The translations under genes and the position numbers were made by a program. A DNA stretch of 64,000 nucleotides from Gigaspora rosea (Eukaryota > Glomeromycota > Glomeromycetes > Diversisporales > Gigasporaceae), in assembly GCA_003550325.1 (NCBI GenBank), contig QKWP01000348.1, positions 62,001 through 126,000 of the forward strand, read 5' to 3'. The first letter of the stretch is position 1, and each line of letters begins with the position of its first letter. Under the pieces are notes generated by a model, which worked only from the letters and a program-made list of their open reading frames with translations, had not been told where the DNA came from and ran no database searches. Shown here piece after piece: positions 24,217-34,099 of the stretch.

Positions 24217-27200
24217 ATGACTATATATGCACAGCATATTTATTTAAACAATCAACACGATCTTCAACATTATAATTACCCAAACACCTTAGAACATAGG
24301 AGATATATAATCCAAACTATACCTGACTATTCTTGTTTAACTTGTTACCCTGTACTTGGAAATATCCCAGACAGATTTCTTAGTTTTTGGGATTGGTTTA
24401 CCCTAGAATTCCCTGCTACTTGCTTTACCTACAACTCTATTGTAGTTTTTAGGAGAATTATACAACGATTAGTTGTTTCAGAAGATTATTTAGAAGCATT
24501 AACTATAACCTTCCGTTATAGTTCTGAAGTTGACTTTTATACTCTTATTACCCGTATTAGACAAGCACTTATCTTAACAGACAGATTTACTCTCGACCCT
24601 CTAACAACCCTATACTATCATAGTGAAACTACTTCTTTACATTCAAACTCATCAGGAGAAAGTTTTTCAGATTTTGATTATAATTTAGACTTACTATTTC
24701 AAACTCCTCCTCCTAGCCCTAAATTAAACATGGCAACTATACAGAATGTATACGATTATCTTATTAACAATGACAAGGGACCTACCCTTCTCCAGATCGC
24801 ACCTTTCTATGGTAATGGTACCCAGGATCCTTTAACCTGGATGGCTGATTTTGAAAAGGCAGCCGTTGCTAATAAGTGGAGCAGTAGAAGAAAAAGAGAT
24901 GTCCTGCCAGCCTTTCTGAGAGATAATGCTGACGAATGGCAGCAAACATTTTACCCAGCTAATGCAGCTACCAATAATGCTGACAACGATTGGACTACTG
25001 TTAAAAATGGATTTACTGCTCACTTCTGTAATCAGAGATGGCATAACAAGTGGATCAAGGAGTTAGAAGAACTAAAACAAATGCCGGATGAATCAATTGA
25101 TACTTATTACAGCAGATATCGTAGAGTTATTCAACGAGTAGAAACTAATAATAACCTAACTAATGATCAGAAATTGTACCATTTTAATAAGGGACTATCA
25201 CCAGAAACTCTCCCAATTATTTTATTACATGCTCCTAATGACGTAGCAGCAGCACTTGACCATGCCAGAACCTTTGAGCAAGGAAAAGATTTCGCCTCCA
25301 AAGCGGAACCTGCAACCTCGTCTAATATCAGAAGTTTAGAAAAAGATATTGAAACTTTAACCAAGCAAATGCAGCAAATGACTCTTAACTATGCTACTAT
25401 TGCATCTGCACTTACCCCTAAAGAAAATTCTAGCAGAAATAACCAGAACTTTAGAACCCAACCCAGACCCAAGTCATCAGTTATATGTTACAAATGTGGT
25501 GAAGCTGGTCATATAGCTAGAAATTGTTTAGCTGAAAGAAACACCACGACTGCTCAGTATAAACAATTAGCTAGAGATCTGAAGCAAAGAACTATTAATT
25601 ATCTTGAAGCAGAAGATAGTGAAGTTGAAGAAGTCTATGTCACCAAAACTCCTAGGTCAAAACCTTACTCTACCGATAGAAAGAAAGCCAAAGAAGTCAA
25701 TAAAAATTCAGAGTCGCAAAAGGAGATAAACTTAAGAAATCGTACTATAATCAATCCAATTCAGAATGAACCAGACATTGCCATGGATGAAATCCCTCCA
25801 GAGGTTACTTTCCAGCCTAAAGCAAGCAGGCAGAAAATTAAGCTTAAATCTCAGCCCTCAGTTATTGATCAAATCGAGCCTTATGATATCGCCAATGATA
25901 TCTTAAACATGAAGTCTTCTGCAACTCTTGGTCAGATGTTGCAACAACCTAGTCAACGTAGAAATCTTGCAAAGATTCTACAAAAGAAGAAAACTCCTAT
26001 TACAGAAGCAAATCATTTAGAATCAGAAAGAAATAAAAAGACTACCGCTATGAGATGCCACATTAGGATTAAAGGTAATCCAGTTGTAGCAATCTTAGAT
26101 TCTGGAGCCGCAGTTAGTATTGTTACTGCTAAGCTTATGAAGAAGCTTGGATTACAAATTACTGGACCCTCTAGAACTATCGTAGTAACAGCAAATGGAA
26201 CCAGAGCCAAGGCCTTAGGAACAATTGAAGATGTAAAGATTACCATTCAGGACATTGTTATTCCTATCAACCTACAAGTTATTGAATCGATGGATGAGAC
26301 AATCTTACTAGGAACAGATTGGTTTAACAAATCTAGAGCTAAGCTAGATTTTGAAAACAATACCTTAAATGTACGATATTTAGGAAAACAAGCAACAGTC
26401 AATGCTACCCATACCAGTAGTATCAATATTAGTCCCATTTATGACGAGGATGAATTTAATGATGATGATGAGTGGATTGACGAAATAGAAGAAAGTGAAT
26501 CTGAAACCTATTATTCAGAAGAATGGCCTCTTACAGCAGATGATTTATATTATAACCCCTGGTTAGATATTGAAAAAACACCTGCTTTTTACTTAACGGA
26601 ATTAGTTGAAGAACCAGCCTACCTCGAAGAGGAATCTGATTTAAATGTCAATACCAAACTTACTCAACCTCAGCATGATAAAGCTAGTCAATTTTTGATG
26701 AATAATATTGATATTTTTGCAAAAAATATCATAGAAGAAGGACAATCTAAAGAGTTAGGACAAACAAATATTATTTGTCATGAAATTGAAACAGGAGATC
26801 ATAAGCCAATTAAACAGCGGGCTTATAATTGTCCTCCCGATGATCAAGAATTTATCAAGAAAGAAATAGAAGCAATGGAAAGTAAAGGAATCATCAGAGA
26901 ATCTTATGGACCCTGGTCTTCTCCAGTAGTACTTGTACCTAAAAAAGATGGTAGAAAGAGAATTTGCATCGACTATAGAAAATTAAATGCCATAACTGAA
27001 AGAGATGTATACCCCTTGCCCACTATAAATGAGATCTTAAACTCATTTAATGGAGCCTCTTGGTTTACAAGCTTGGACTTAGCTAGTGGATACTGGCAAG
27101 TGGCTGTTAAAGAAGAAGACAAAAAGAAAACAGCATTTATTACCAAGTATGGAACTTATGAGTTCAATGTTATGCCTTTTGGACTCACCAATGCACCTGC

Positions 27201-28308
27201 TACCTTTCAACGCCTTATGGATAAGATTCTTCGTCCATATATCAACAAATTTGTAGTAGTATATTTAGATGATATTACTATATACTCTAGAACATTTGAA
27301 GAACATTTAGAACACGTACAATTAGTTTTCCAGATCCTAAAAGAAGCTAATCTAAAATTAAATTTAGCAAAATGTTATTTCTTCTTAAATAGCATTAAAT
27401 TTTTAGGACATATTATAGGAAAGGATAGAATTAAAACCGATGAACGACTTAATGAAAAAGTAAAAAACTTTCCTACTCCTACTACTCTTAGACAACTTCG
27501 AGGATTCTTGGGATTAGCCTCCTATTATAGAAGATTTATCCAAGGATTTTCGAAAATCGCTAAACCCCTTAACCAACTTCTCAAGAAAGATGAACTCTTT
27601 AACTGGACCACAGAGCATAAAGAAGCCTTTAACACCCTTAAACAATATCTTATTACTAGTCCTATATTACGATATCCAGATTTTGACCAACCCTTCTATA
27701 TACATACTGATGCATCAGCCTCAGGTTTAGGAGCAGTTTTATCACAATTAACCGAAGATAAAAGGGAATATGTTGTAGCTTATGCAAGCAGAAGTCTAAA
27801 CAAAGCAGAACAGAATTACTCAGCTACTGAACTTGAATGCCTAGCTGTAGTATGGGCTGTGGAGCATTTCCATCAGTACCTAGGAGCTAAACCATTTTAC
27901 CTTATTACAGACCATGCCACTTTAAAATGGTTAAGAACTTCCGAATTAAAAGGAAGACGAGCTAGATGGATTATGAGATTAGAACCCTATAACTTTACTA
28001 TAATTCATAGAGCTGGAAGAAAACATAACAATACAGACTCATTATCTAGAATGTATGAAGCATTTGCAAACTTCATGGACATTGATGAAGATGATTTGCC
28101 CTCAGAAGAAGTGGCTTTACAATTAGCCCTAAGCCGACAACTAGCACGAATCGAATCTCCATTATACCTAGATAATCGTATTCAAAGATTAGCAGATATG
28201 CTAAAGCCTTCATTACCTCCTTTAGCAGACCAAGTGACTGAACCTTATACTCATTTAGAAGTATTAGCCAATGGATTTAGATGTGATAATGGACCTCTTT
28301 TTAGCTGA
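24217..28308 (+). CDS. Gypsy gag-protease-RT-RNase H polyprotein
   Basis: A 1,363-residue frame. Residues 1 to about 172 are an N-terminal extension without recognised domain. Capsid-like gag follows (FYGNGTQDPLTWMADFEKA at about 200). A CCHC zinc knuckle begins at C424 (CYKCGEAGHIARNC). The aspartic protease active site DSG starts at D628. RT has YLDD at about 1016-1019 within VVVYLDDITIYS. RNase H has its first Asp at about 1165 (HTDASASGLG) and the ELECLAVVWA helix. It would package the RNA, cut the polyprotein and make cDNA. It belongs to a fossil element and is listed as part of it. Confidence 0.93.
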   Translation: MTIYAQHIYLNNQHDLQHYNYPNTLEHRRYIIQTIPDYSCLTCYPVLGNIPDRFLSFWDWFTLEFPATCFTYNSIVVFRRIIQRLVVSEDYLEALTITFRYSSEVDFYTLITRIRQALILTDRFTLDPLTTLYYHSETTSLHSNSSGESFSDFDYNLDLLFQTPPPSPKLNMATIQNVYDYLINNDKGPTLLQIAPFYGNGTQDPLTWMADFEKAAVANKWSSRRKRDVLPAFLRDNADEWQQTFYPANAATNNADNDWTTVKNGFTAHFCNQRWHNKWIKELEELKQMPDESIDTYYSRYRRVIQRVETNNNLTNDQKLYHFNKGLSPETLPIILLHAPNDVAAALDHARTFEQGKDFASKAEPATSSNIRSLEKDIETLTKQMQQMTLNYATIASALTPKENSSRNNQNFRTQPRPKSSVICYKCGEAGHIARNCLAERNTTTAQYKQLARDLKQRTINYLEAEDSEVEEVYVTKTPRSKPYSTDRKKAKEVNKNSESQKEINLRNRTIINPIQNEPDIAMDEIPPEVTFQPKASRQKIKLKSQPSVIDQIEPYDIANDILNMKSSATLGQMLQQPSQRRNLAKILQKKKTPITEANHLESERNKKTTAMRCHIRIKGNPVVAILDSGAAVSIVTAKLMKKLGLQITGPSRTIVVTANGTRAKALGTIEDVKITIQDIVIPINLQVIESMDETILLGTDWFNKSRAKLDFENNTLNVRYLGKQATVNATHTSSINISPIYDEDEFNDDDEWIDEIEESESETYYSEEWPLTADDLYYNPWLDIEKTPAFYLTELVEEPAYLEEESDLNVNTKLTQPQHDKASQFLMNNIDIFAKNIIEEGQSKELGQTNIICHEIETGDHKPIKQRAYNCPPDDQEFIKKEIEAMESKGIIRESYGPWSSPVVLVPKKDGRKRICIDYRKLNAITERDVYPLPTINEILNSFNGASWFTSLDLASGYWQVAVKEEDKKKTAFITKYGTYEFNVMPFGLTNAPATFQRLMDKILRPYINKFVVVYLDDITIYSRTFEEHLEHVQLVFQILKEANLKLNLAKCYFFLNSIKFLGHIIGKDRIKTDERLNEKVKNFPTPTTLRQLRGFLGLASYYRRFIQGFSKIAKPLNQLLKKDELFNWTTEHKEAFNTLKQYLITSPILRYPDFDQPFYIHTDASASGLGAVLSQLTEDKREYVVAYASRSLNKAEQNYSATELECLAVVWAVEHFHQYLGAKPFYLITDHATLKWLRTSELKGRRARWIMRLEPYNFTIIHRAGRKHNNTDSLSRMYEAFANFMDIDEDDLPSEEVALQLALSRQLARIESPLYLDNRIQRLADMLKPSLPPLADQVTEPYTHLEVLANGFRCDNGPLFS

Positions 28309-29510
28309 AACTATATCTTCACACTTAGTAGAAGATTTGGAACTATTAAATAAAAGAATAGATATCCTTTAAGTTGAACAGGACCTAATACCCAGTGTTG
28401 GTGTAGAAATATTCTATTAAGAAATAGGAGTCAATGTTCTCAGTGCCAACGAGACTGTCGAATGTGGAAAACATTAAAGAAAGTATCCTTAAGAGAATTA
28501 ATTAGATGTTGCCCGAACAATTACCTACGAACAAAAATAGTGATAATAAAGAAGAAGTTTATATGTTAACAGCTATAGAAGAGGAAGAAATTGAAACTTT
28601 TTCTATTCCAAATGAGCATTATGAAGACATGCTCAATACTTAACAACCAACCTTAACAGAAGGACTTACCCAGTACTTACGACCATATCAGAATGTTGAA
28701 TTTACATCTGAAGGGATCCACTATGAAGGACAGAACTGTACTTGGTACTATATCGAGCATATTAGTGCTATGCTATCTCAGACATTTAACCGTAATGCCT
28801 GGCCTAGAGATTGGAAAGGACCAGCAGCACAATGTTGATGTGGTGACAAATTATACTCCCCTTGTGATGAGTGTCCTAAATGTCATAGTGATCTTAGATT
28901 ATGGATGACTATCAAAAGCTACCCAATAGAGGAAATTGCTAAGTGTTATTGGCCTACTCCTGACACAGATAAAGCTGCTAACCAATATCTTTTGGGAGAT
29001 TTTGATAACTTTAACTTTGATGAAGTACCTAATGATCCTAGTACTATCGATTGGGAAAGTTCAATAACAGAAGGATCAGTAATAGAAGAAATACCTCTCT
29101 AATCTTACCTCGTAGCCCAACCTTGGTGGTTACCTCCATTAGAAACTCCTACACCATTAATATATATCGAAAGTGATAATTTCTCTGAATATTATCTTTG
29201 CAACATGGTTTGGTGGAAAGTAGTTAATCCAACAACATATTATTATTAAATTTTCTTTTCTTTTATTTAATTCATATTATCTTTTATCCTTTTCTTCTAT
29301 ATATATATATTTTAATAATAAAAAAAAAAAAAAATTTGTTTATTAGTTTAGCCTTCGCTGGGCCTAGTAAATAAGGGAAACTAGGACAGTATAGAGCGAG
29401 GTTGGAGCTCTATTCACTTGATATAATTATATTTCCTTTATTATTTTTATTAGAAATCTGACGTTAAAAAAAATTCAGTTCAGGTTGTCAGTGTCCTGAC
29501 AGTTAACAAG
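28309..29510 (+). other. Interrupted stretch between RNase H and integrase
   Basis: Short overlapping plus-strand frames occur, some Cys-rich (a cluster near 28840-28890) and some acidic, then an AT-rich non-coding part at 29250-29480. Gypsy elements normally read straight from RNase H into integrase, so this stretch is unusual and partly decayed. Its identity is not recognised. Confidence 0.5.
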
Positions 29511-30797
29511 ATGGATTTAGTCACTTATCAAAACATTAAGAACTTCTTGGAAACAGCAAATTTCCCTCTAAATTTTTCTAGAGATCAAAAGAGAAAATTA
29601 GAAACCCAAAGCAAATTTTATATTATCAAGAACAATCAACTTTACAAACATGATCGTAAAAAGAAGAAAGCGCATCAACTTCTTAAAGTAATTCAAAGGC
29701 ATGAAGTAGAACCAATCATGTTTCTTTTACATAACCATCCTATTGGAGCACATCTAGGAACAGACAAGATGTTTGAAAAGACTCGTAGTAAATACTTTTG
29801 GCCTCAAATGTATCAATATATTAAAAAATATGTACAGACCTGTGATACTTGTCAAAAGAGAGGAAAATATCGCACTCCTGGACCTTTGCAACCTATTTCA
29901 GTAGAATCGCCTTTTCATCGAATTGGTTTAGATTTTGTTGGACCATTACCAATTACATCTCACCAGAATAAATATATTATAGTAGCGACTGACTATATGA
30001 CGAAATGGCCTGAAGCAAGAGCTGTACCAAAAGCTGATGCCCAAGCTACTGTAAACTTTATTTATGAAGAAATAATCTGTCGACATGGATGTCCTTCTTA
30101 TCTGCTTACTGATAGAGGAACACATTTTAACAACGACTTAGTAAAAGCGCTCTCGCAAAAATTTGAGATTCAACACTTACTCTCTACCCCATATCATCCA
30201 CAAACCAATGGATTAGTAGAACGATTTAATAGAACATTGTGTGAATCTTTAGCAAAGTTAACTAATCAAGGACAAGAATGGGATACTTTTATACCTTCTG
30301 TCTTATTTGCTTATAGAACTGCTAAGCAATCGACTACTAAGATTACTCCTTTCTACCTTACATATGGAAGAGAAGCAAAGTTCCCTATATCCGAAACTGA
30401 AGAAATTTTGGAAGGAAATATCTTAACCAGATTATTTTCTTTAATTGAAGAAGTACCTGTAGAACGAGAACGAGCCAGAGCAAATATTAGAAAATCACAG
30501 CAACGTCAAAAGTTTTACTGGAACAAAAAGCATAAAAAAGTAAAACCTATCTTCCAGAAAGAAGATAAAGTTCTCTTGTACGATGCTATGAGAGATAAAC
30601 ATTATTCTGGAAAGTTATTACCAAAATGGAAAGGACCGTACTTTATTCACAATAGAGTTGCACCAGATGTTTATCAACTACGAACCCTAGAAGGAAATAT
30701 TTTAGAAACACCAATCAACACACTGTTACTCAAGCGGTATTACGATAGAAGTTCGTGGAACCCCCTAGTCATTATCAATGATGGGCCAAACACATAG
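29511..30797 (+). CDS. Gypsy integrase
   Basis: A 428-residue frame starting after a short leader. The N-terminal HHCC zinc-binding region is at about 74-114 (H76, H81, CDTC at 111-114). The DDE catalytic core has D141 (GLDFVGPLP), D201 (LTDRGTHF) and E237 (NGLVERFNRT), spacing D,D(35)E. A C-terminal basic region follows with a GPY-like WKGPYFI motif. It inserts cDNA into the genome. Being a separate frame from gag-RT is atypical for the family. Confidence 0.92.
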   Translation: MDLVTYQNIKNFLETANFPLNFSRDQKRKLETQSKFYIIKNNQLYKHDRKKKKAHQLLKVIQRHEVEPIMFLLHNHPIGAHLGTDKMFEKTRSKYFWPQMYQYIKKYVQTCDTCQKRGKYRTPGPLQPISVESPFHRIGLDFVGPLPITSHQNKYIIVATDYMTKWPEARAVPKADAQATVNFIYEEIICRHGCPSYLLTDRGTHFNNDLVKALSQKFEIQHLLSTPYHPQTNGLVERFNRTLCESLAKLTNQGQEWDTFIPSVLFAYRTAKQSTTKITPFYLTYGREAKFPISETEEILEGNILTRLFSLIEEVPVERERARANIRKSQQRQKFYWNKKHKKVKPIFQKEDKVLLYDAMRDKHYSGKLLPKWKGPYFIHNRVAPDVYQLRTLEGNILETPINTLLLKRYYDRSSWNPLVIINDGPNT

Positions 30798-30817
30798 TCT
30801 TAATTTCAACTTTCACC

Positions 30818-31201
30818 ATGAATAACACCGATTTCAATATCATTCTTATCGATTTATTGAATACTGTACCAGCAAATCCGGTAGTACCTCCACGACCTAC
30901 AGATGATTCTCAGGACCTACAAGAGAGAATTATAAGGACATATAGAAAACTCCTTAGAACCCGAGCTATAATGAGAAAACATCAGTTAGCTTATGCATAC
31001 TACCTGGGTGAATTGTTAGAACAATACCCAGAAGAACGACGAATAAGTAAAAGAAAAATATCGCAATATTATTATAATGCTTCTATACGAACCTATAATA
31101 TATTTGCAGGAATAGGAGTAGATCAAATATTCCGAACTAGTAACACCACCTTGGCCAAAATTGCTAGACTTTCTGCTAGTGATTATCAAGCCCTCATATA
31201 A
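30818..31201 (+). CDS. Extra 127-residue ORF of gypsy element, function unknown
   Basis: It starts 20 bp after the integrase stop and ends about 36 bp before the 3' LTR. The protein is basic and helical in look, rich in Arg, Tyr and Leu, with a repeated RTYRKLLRTR-type pattern and YAYYLGELL. It has no signal peptide, membrane segment or Cys-rich domain, so it does not look like an envelope protein. Ty3/gypsy elements usually lack a third ORF here. It is either a genuine accessory protein of this lineage or a displaced C-terminal piece. Confidence 0.65.
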   Translation: MNNTDFNIILIDLLNTVPANPVVPPRPTDDSQDLQERIIRTYRKLLRTRAIMRKHQLAYAYYLGELLEQYPEERRISKRKISQYYYNASIRTYNIFAGIGVDQIFRTSNTTLAKIARLSASDYQALI

Positions 31202-31237
31202 GTTTTTCTCGGAGCTCAAAACTAAGTCAGGGAGAAT

Positions 31238-31580
31238 TGTTAACCTTAAGAGTTTTCACCTTTTTGCCTATAACTTTCGACCCATAGAAGTTAGGAAGAT
31301 GAAACAACTACCATTGGATTCAGCTCATCGAGACGCTTCTAATGAGCTATAGATCATGTGATTCTGATCACGGGATCACAAGATCGGAAGACATTTGTGT
31401 TGAACTATTAATAGAACAAATTAATTGTTTGCCTCTTTGCCTTAATACATAAATCACTTAAAAACCTCTTTGTTAAGTCCCATTTGGACGCCATAAACCC
31501 TAAAGCTGTCAAGTTATAGTCGTCATACTATAATCAGCAGTCTTCTGAAGTTCTGGAAGAGGTGAATTTCCAGGTTGACA
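31238..31580 (+). repeat. 3' LTR of gypsy element
   Basis: Starts TGTTAACC and ends GTTGACA like the 5' LTR, and is nearly identical over shared sequence, but shorter (343 against 728 bp). Preceded by the purine-rich CAGGGAGAA tract used for plus-strand priming in this family. Confidence 0.93.
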
Positions 31581-31678
31581 ATATATTATATATATTTAAT
31601 ATAATTCAACCAATTAGCATTAAAATCACACCATGGATAGATAGAGTAGGCTATTAGTAGAATAATAAATAGTACACC

Positions 31679-31851
31679 AGGACCCTGAAATATACATAGA
31701 TAGGTCAGGTATTAGTTTGCTTATTTTTGTATTTTTTATTCAAATCTTTTTTATTTATAGTAATTTTTGCTTATTTTTAAAGTTTTGCAGATTTTCTATT
31801 TTTAGTAATTTTATAACTAATCTGATCTATTTATATATATTTTGGGGTCCT
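31679..31851. mobile_element. MITE with AGGACCC ends, 173 bp
   Basis: Inverted ends of about 30 bp: AGGACCCTGAAATATACAT at the left, and AGGACCCCAAAATATATAT read inward from the right. The interior is T-rich. A single related end (TATTTTAGAGTCCT) is at about 34067-34080. Target duplication is not clear. Confidence 0.7.
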
Positions 31852-32206
31852 AGTATGCCCTTATAATTACTACATAGTAAAGTTATAATTTTACTATACT
31901 AGGCTAATGCGTAGCATTATATGTCCGGAGCTCATCATATGATGTTCATCATATTACACAAATGCGTTAATATGCATATGTTGGTAACATTAAAAGCACA
32001 AATATAGACACATGGGGACAAACAAAAAATTCCCAAATTCCATTTCTGATAAGATTTACATCATATATATGCAAGTATATCAAAAAAGTAAAATTTGTCA
32101 AGATTTTTACAATTGAAGCACATCAGGAAGGTAATTTTTGTTTCACTTCGCATAGAAACTTAGGGTCCGTCGCTATGCTCCGGCCAATAAATTGATTACA
32201 AATGCT

Positions 32207-32437
32207 TAAGTAAACTTACTCTACGGATTAAAAAATATATATTTTAAATTTTTAATATAATTCAGAAAACTTTTTATTATTTACTGTACTTTTAATTTTT
32301 ATACTCAATATATTTTTTTAAAAAAATTTAATTTTACCTATTGAAATAAAAATTAAAAGTCAAATAATAAAAAGTTATCTGATTTATATAAAAATTTCAG
32401 AATATATATATTTTAATCTGTAAAGTGTTTACTTAAG
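32207..32437. repeat. Hairpin element with CTTAAGTAAAC ends
   Basis: Arms of about 105 bp: GCTTAAGTAAACTTACTCTA at the left mirrors GTAAAGTGTTTACTTAAGTAC at the right with mismatches, and the inner arms share AACTTTTTATTATTT. TTAA occurs at both ends but is part of a palindromic CTTAAG, so a TTAA duplication cannot be proved. Confidence 0.65.
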
Positions 32438-32492
32438 TACTTATAATTTGATTTATATATAGTGCAAAATGCCTAAACTAGACAATAAAATC

Positions 32493-33230
32493 ATATTGGC
32501 TGATTTACAAAGTTTTAAAGTAACTTTTAATCTAGTGATCCATTTTGGATGATTTTACTACCAAAATGTTTGTCTCAATAAGATGATTCCAATGAGCCCA
32601 AAATTATTAAATCGAATTATGGAATCTCAAGATCATTAAGATTTTGCATAATTTTATTATTAATTTTTAAATTATTATATAAATCTTTGGTATTAAATAA
32701 ATTTTGATCTACTGGTCCATTTGGAATGATTTTACTATCAAAATGTTTGACTCAGTAAGATAATTCTAAAGAGCTCAAAATTATTAAAATCGAATCACAG
32801 GATCCCAAGATCGTTGATAATTAGTGATTTGGCCAATCAAAAAGCATGGGTTTTTATATATAAAACCTATTGCTTTTTGATTGGCCAAATCACTAATTAT
32901 TAATGATCTTGGGATCCTGTAATTCGATTTTGATGATTTTGAGCTCATTAGAATCATCTCACTGAGACGAACATTTTTGATGGTAAAATCATTCCAAACA
33001 GACTAGTAGATCAAAAGTTATTTGATACCAAAGATTTATATAATAATTTAAAAATTAATAATAAAATAATGCAAAATAAAATCTTAACGATCTTGAGATC
33101 CTATGATTTGATTTTAACAATTTTGTGGCTCATTGAAATCATCTCATTGGGATGAACAGTTTGTAGTAAAATTATCCAAAATGGATCAGTAGATCAAAAG
33201 TTACTCAAAACTTTGTAAATTAGCCAATAT
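32493..33230. repeat. 738-bp near-perfect palindrome
   Basis: Arms of about 360 bp meet near 32860 (GTTTTTATATATAAAAC). Ends ATATTGGCTGATTTAC and GTAAATTAGCCAATAT mirror each other. Each arm holds two direct copies of the recurrent motif (TTTTGATCTA, then TTTTACTACCAAAATGTTTG, then AATGAGC). It has no coding potential; a transcript would fold into long double-stranded RNA. Confidence 0.9.
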
Positions 33231-33239
33231 GTAGTTTAA

Positions 33240-33606
33240 TTTTAAAATACATCAACTTTTTGTAGAGACAATATTTTTAAAAGATATTTGGCAATTTGTA
33301 AAGCTTATTATAATTAACAAAATTACTGGTTAGATTTTTAAAATGTTGCCTTTATAAAAAGTTATAGCATTTTAAAGTTAGTTAAAATTGAAACATATAG
33401 TAATTATATATAAAACAATATAATCTTTAAAATGCATCAACTTTTTATAGAAAAGGTTTTTTAAAAATATTTGGCAAATTTATAGAATTAATATTGCTCT
33501 ACAAAGTTACCAGTCAGTTTTTTAAAAATCTTCTTATACAGAAAATTATAATAATTATTTAAAAATTGGAACAAATTGAAACATGTTGAGTATAGGCTTC
33601 TTGTAC
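33240..33606. repeat. Relative of the 7.4-8.1 kb foldback element
   Basis: CATCAACTTTTTGTAGAGACA, AAAAGATATTTGGCAA, ACAAAATTACTGGTTAGA and TGAGTATAGGCTTC match arms and ends of the foldback at 7368-8064. Two diverged copies lie head to tail here. Confidence 0.65.
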
Positions 33607-34099
33607 TATAGTAAAATTATAACTTTACTATGTAGCAATTATAATTGATTGTGAGAGTAGCTTATTTTCAGAACTAAAAATTTTGTTATTTTATAGTATG
33701 ACAAAGGGATATTAAAGGTGTTTTATATTTTTGAATTAAAATAAGAGTAGCAGCAATATACAGTATATAGCGTATATATACTAGGCTCTAAGCCTAAGTA
33801 TATATATATGTACAAACCCTGTTCAAATCTTAATGCACAAATTTATATACATGTGAATTTTTTTTAAAAAAATAATATGCTACTACTAAAAGGCATAATT
33901 ATATACTAGCTTATATAAAATTTTATTTATAACTAAGGTTAGAATTTTATTTTGCATATTTTTTTAATTTTTTTATTGTAAGATATAAATTTTGTATACT
34001 GATTTTATGAAAAAGTCTTTTGTACAACAATTAATAAAAAATTAAAAGTTACCTTCCCTCTATATATATTTTAGAGTCCTGTAACTTGTAATAAATATT

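Larger units (their letters stand above)
23003..31580 (+). mobile_element. Ty3/gypsy LTR retrotransposon, young but broken
   Basis: A complete frame from LTR to LTR (TG...CA ends), flanked by ATATAT on both sides, a likely but low-complexity target duplication. Order: 5' LTR, leader, gag with zinc knuckle, protease, RT, RNase H, an interrupted stretch, integrase, a small extra ORF, a purine tract just before the 3' LTR. RT-RNaseH-integrase order defines Ty3/gypsy. The aligned parts of the LTRs differ at about two positions, so insertion was recent. It looks broken, with a handful of breaks, mostly between RNase H and integrase. Confidence 0.95.
31861..33644. repeat. Distant 42-bp inverted repeats framing other elements
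   Basis: 31861-31902 (TTATAATTACTACATAGTAA...) and 33603-33644 are inverted copies. They enclose the 234-bp hairpin and the 738-bp palindrome. They may be ends of a larger host element of about 1.8 kb, or two separate MITE ends. Confidence 0.5.
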
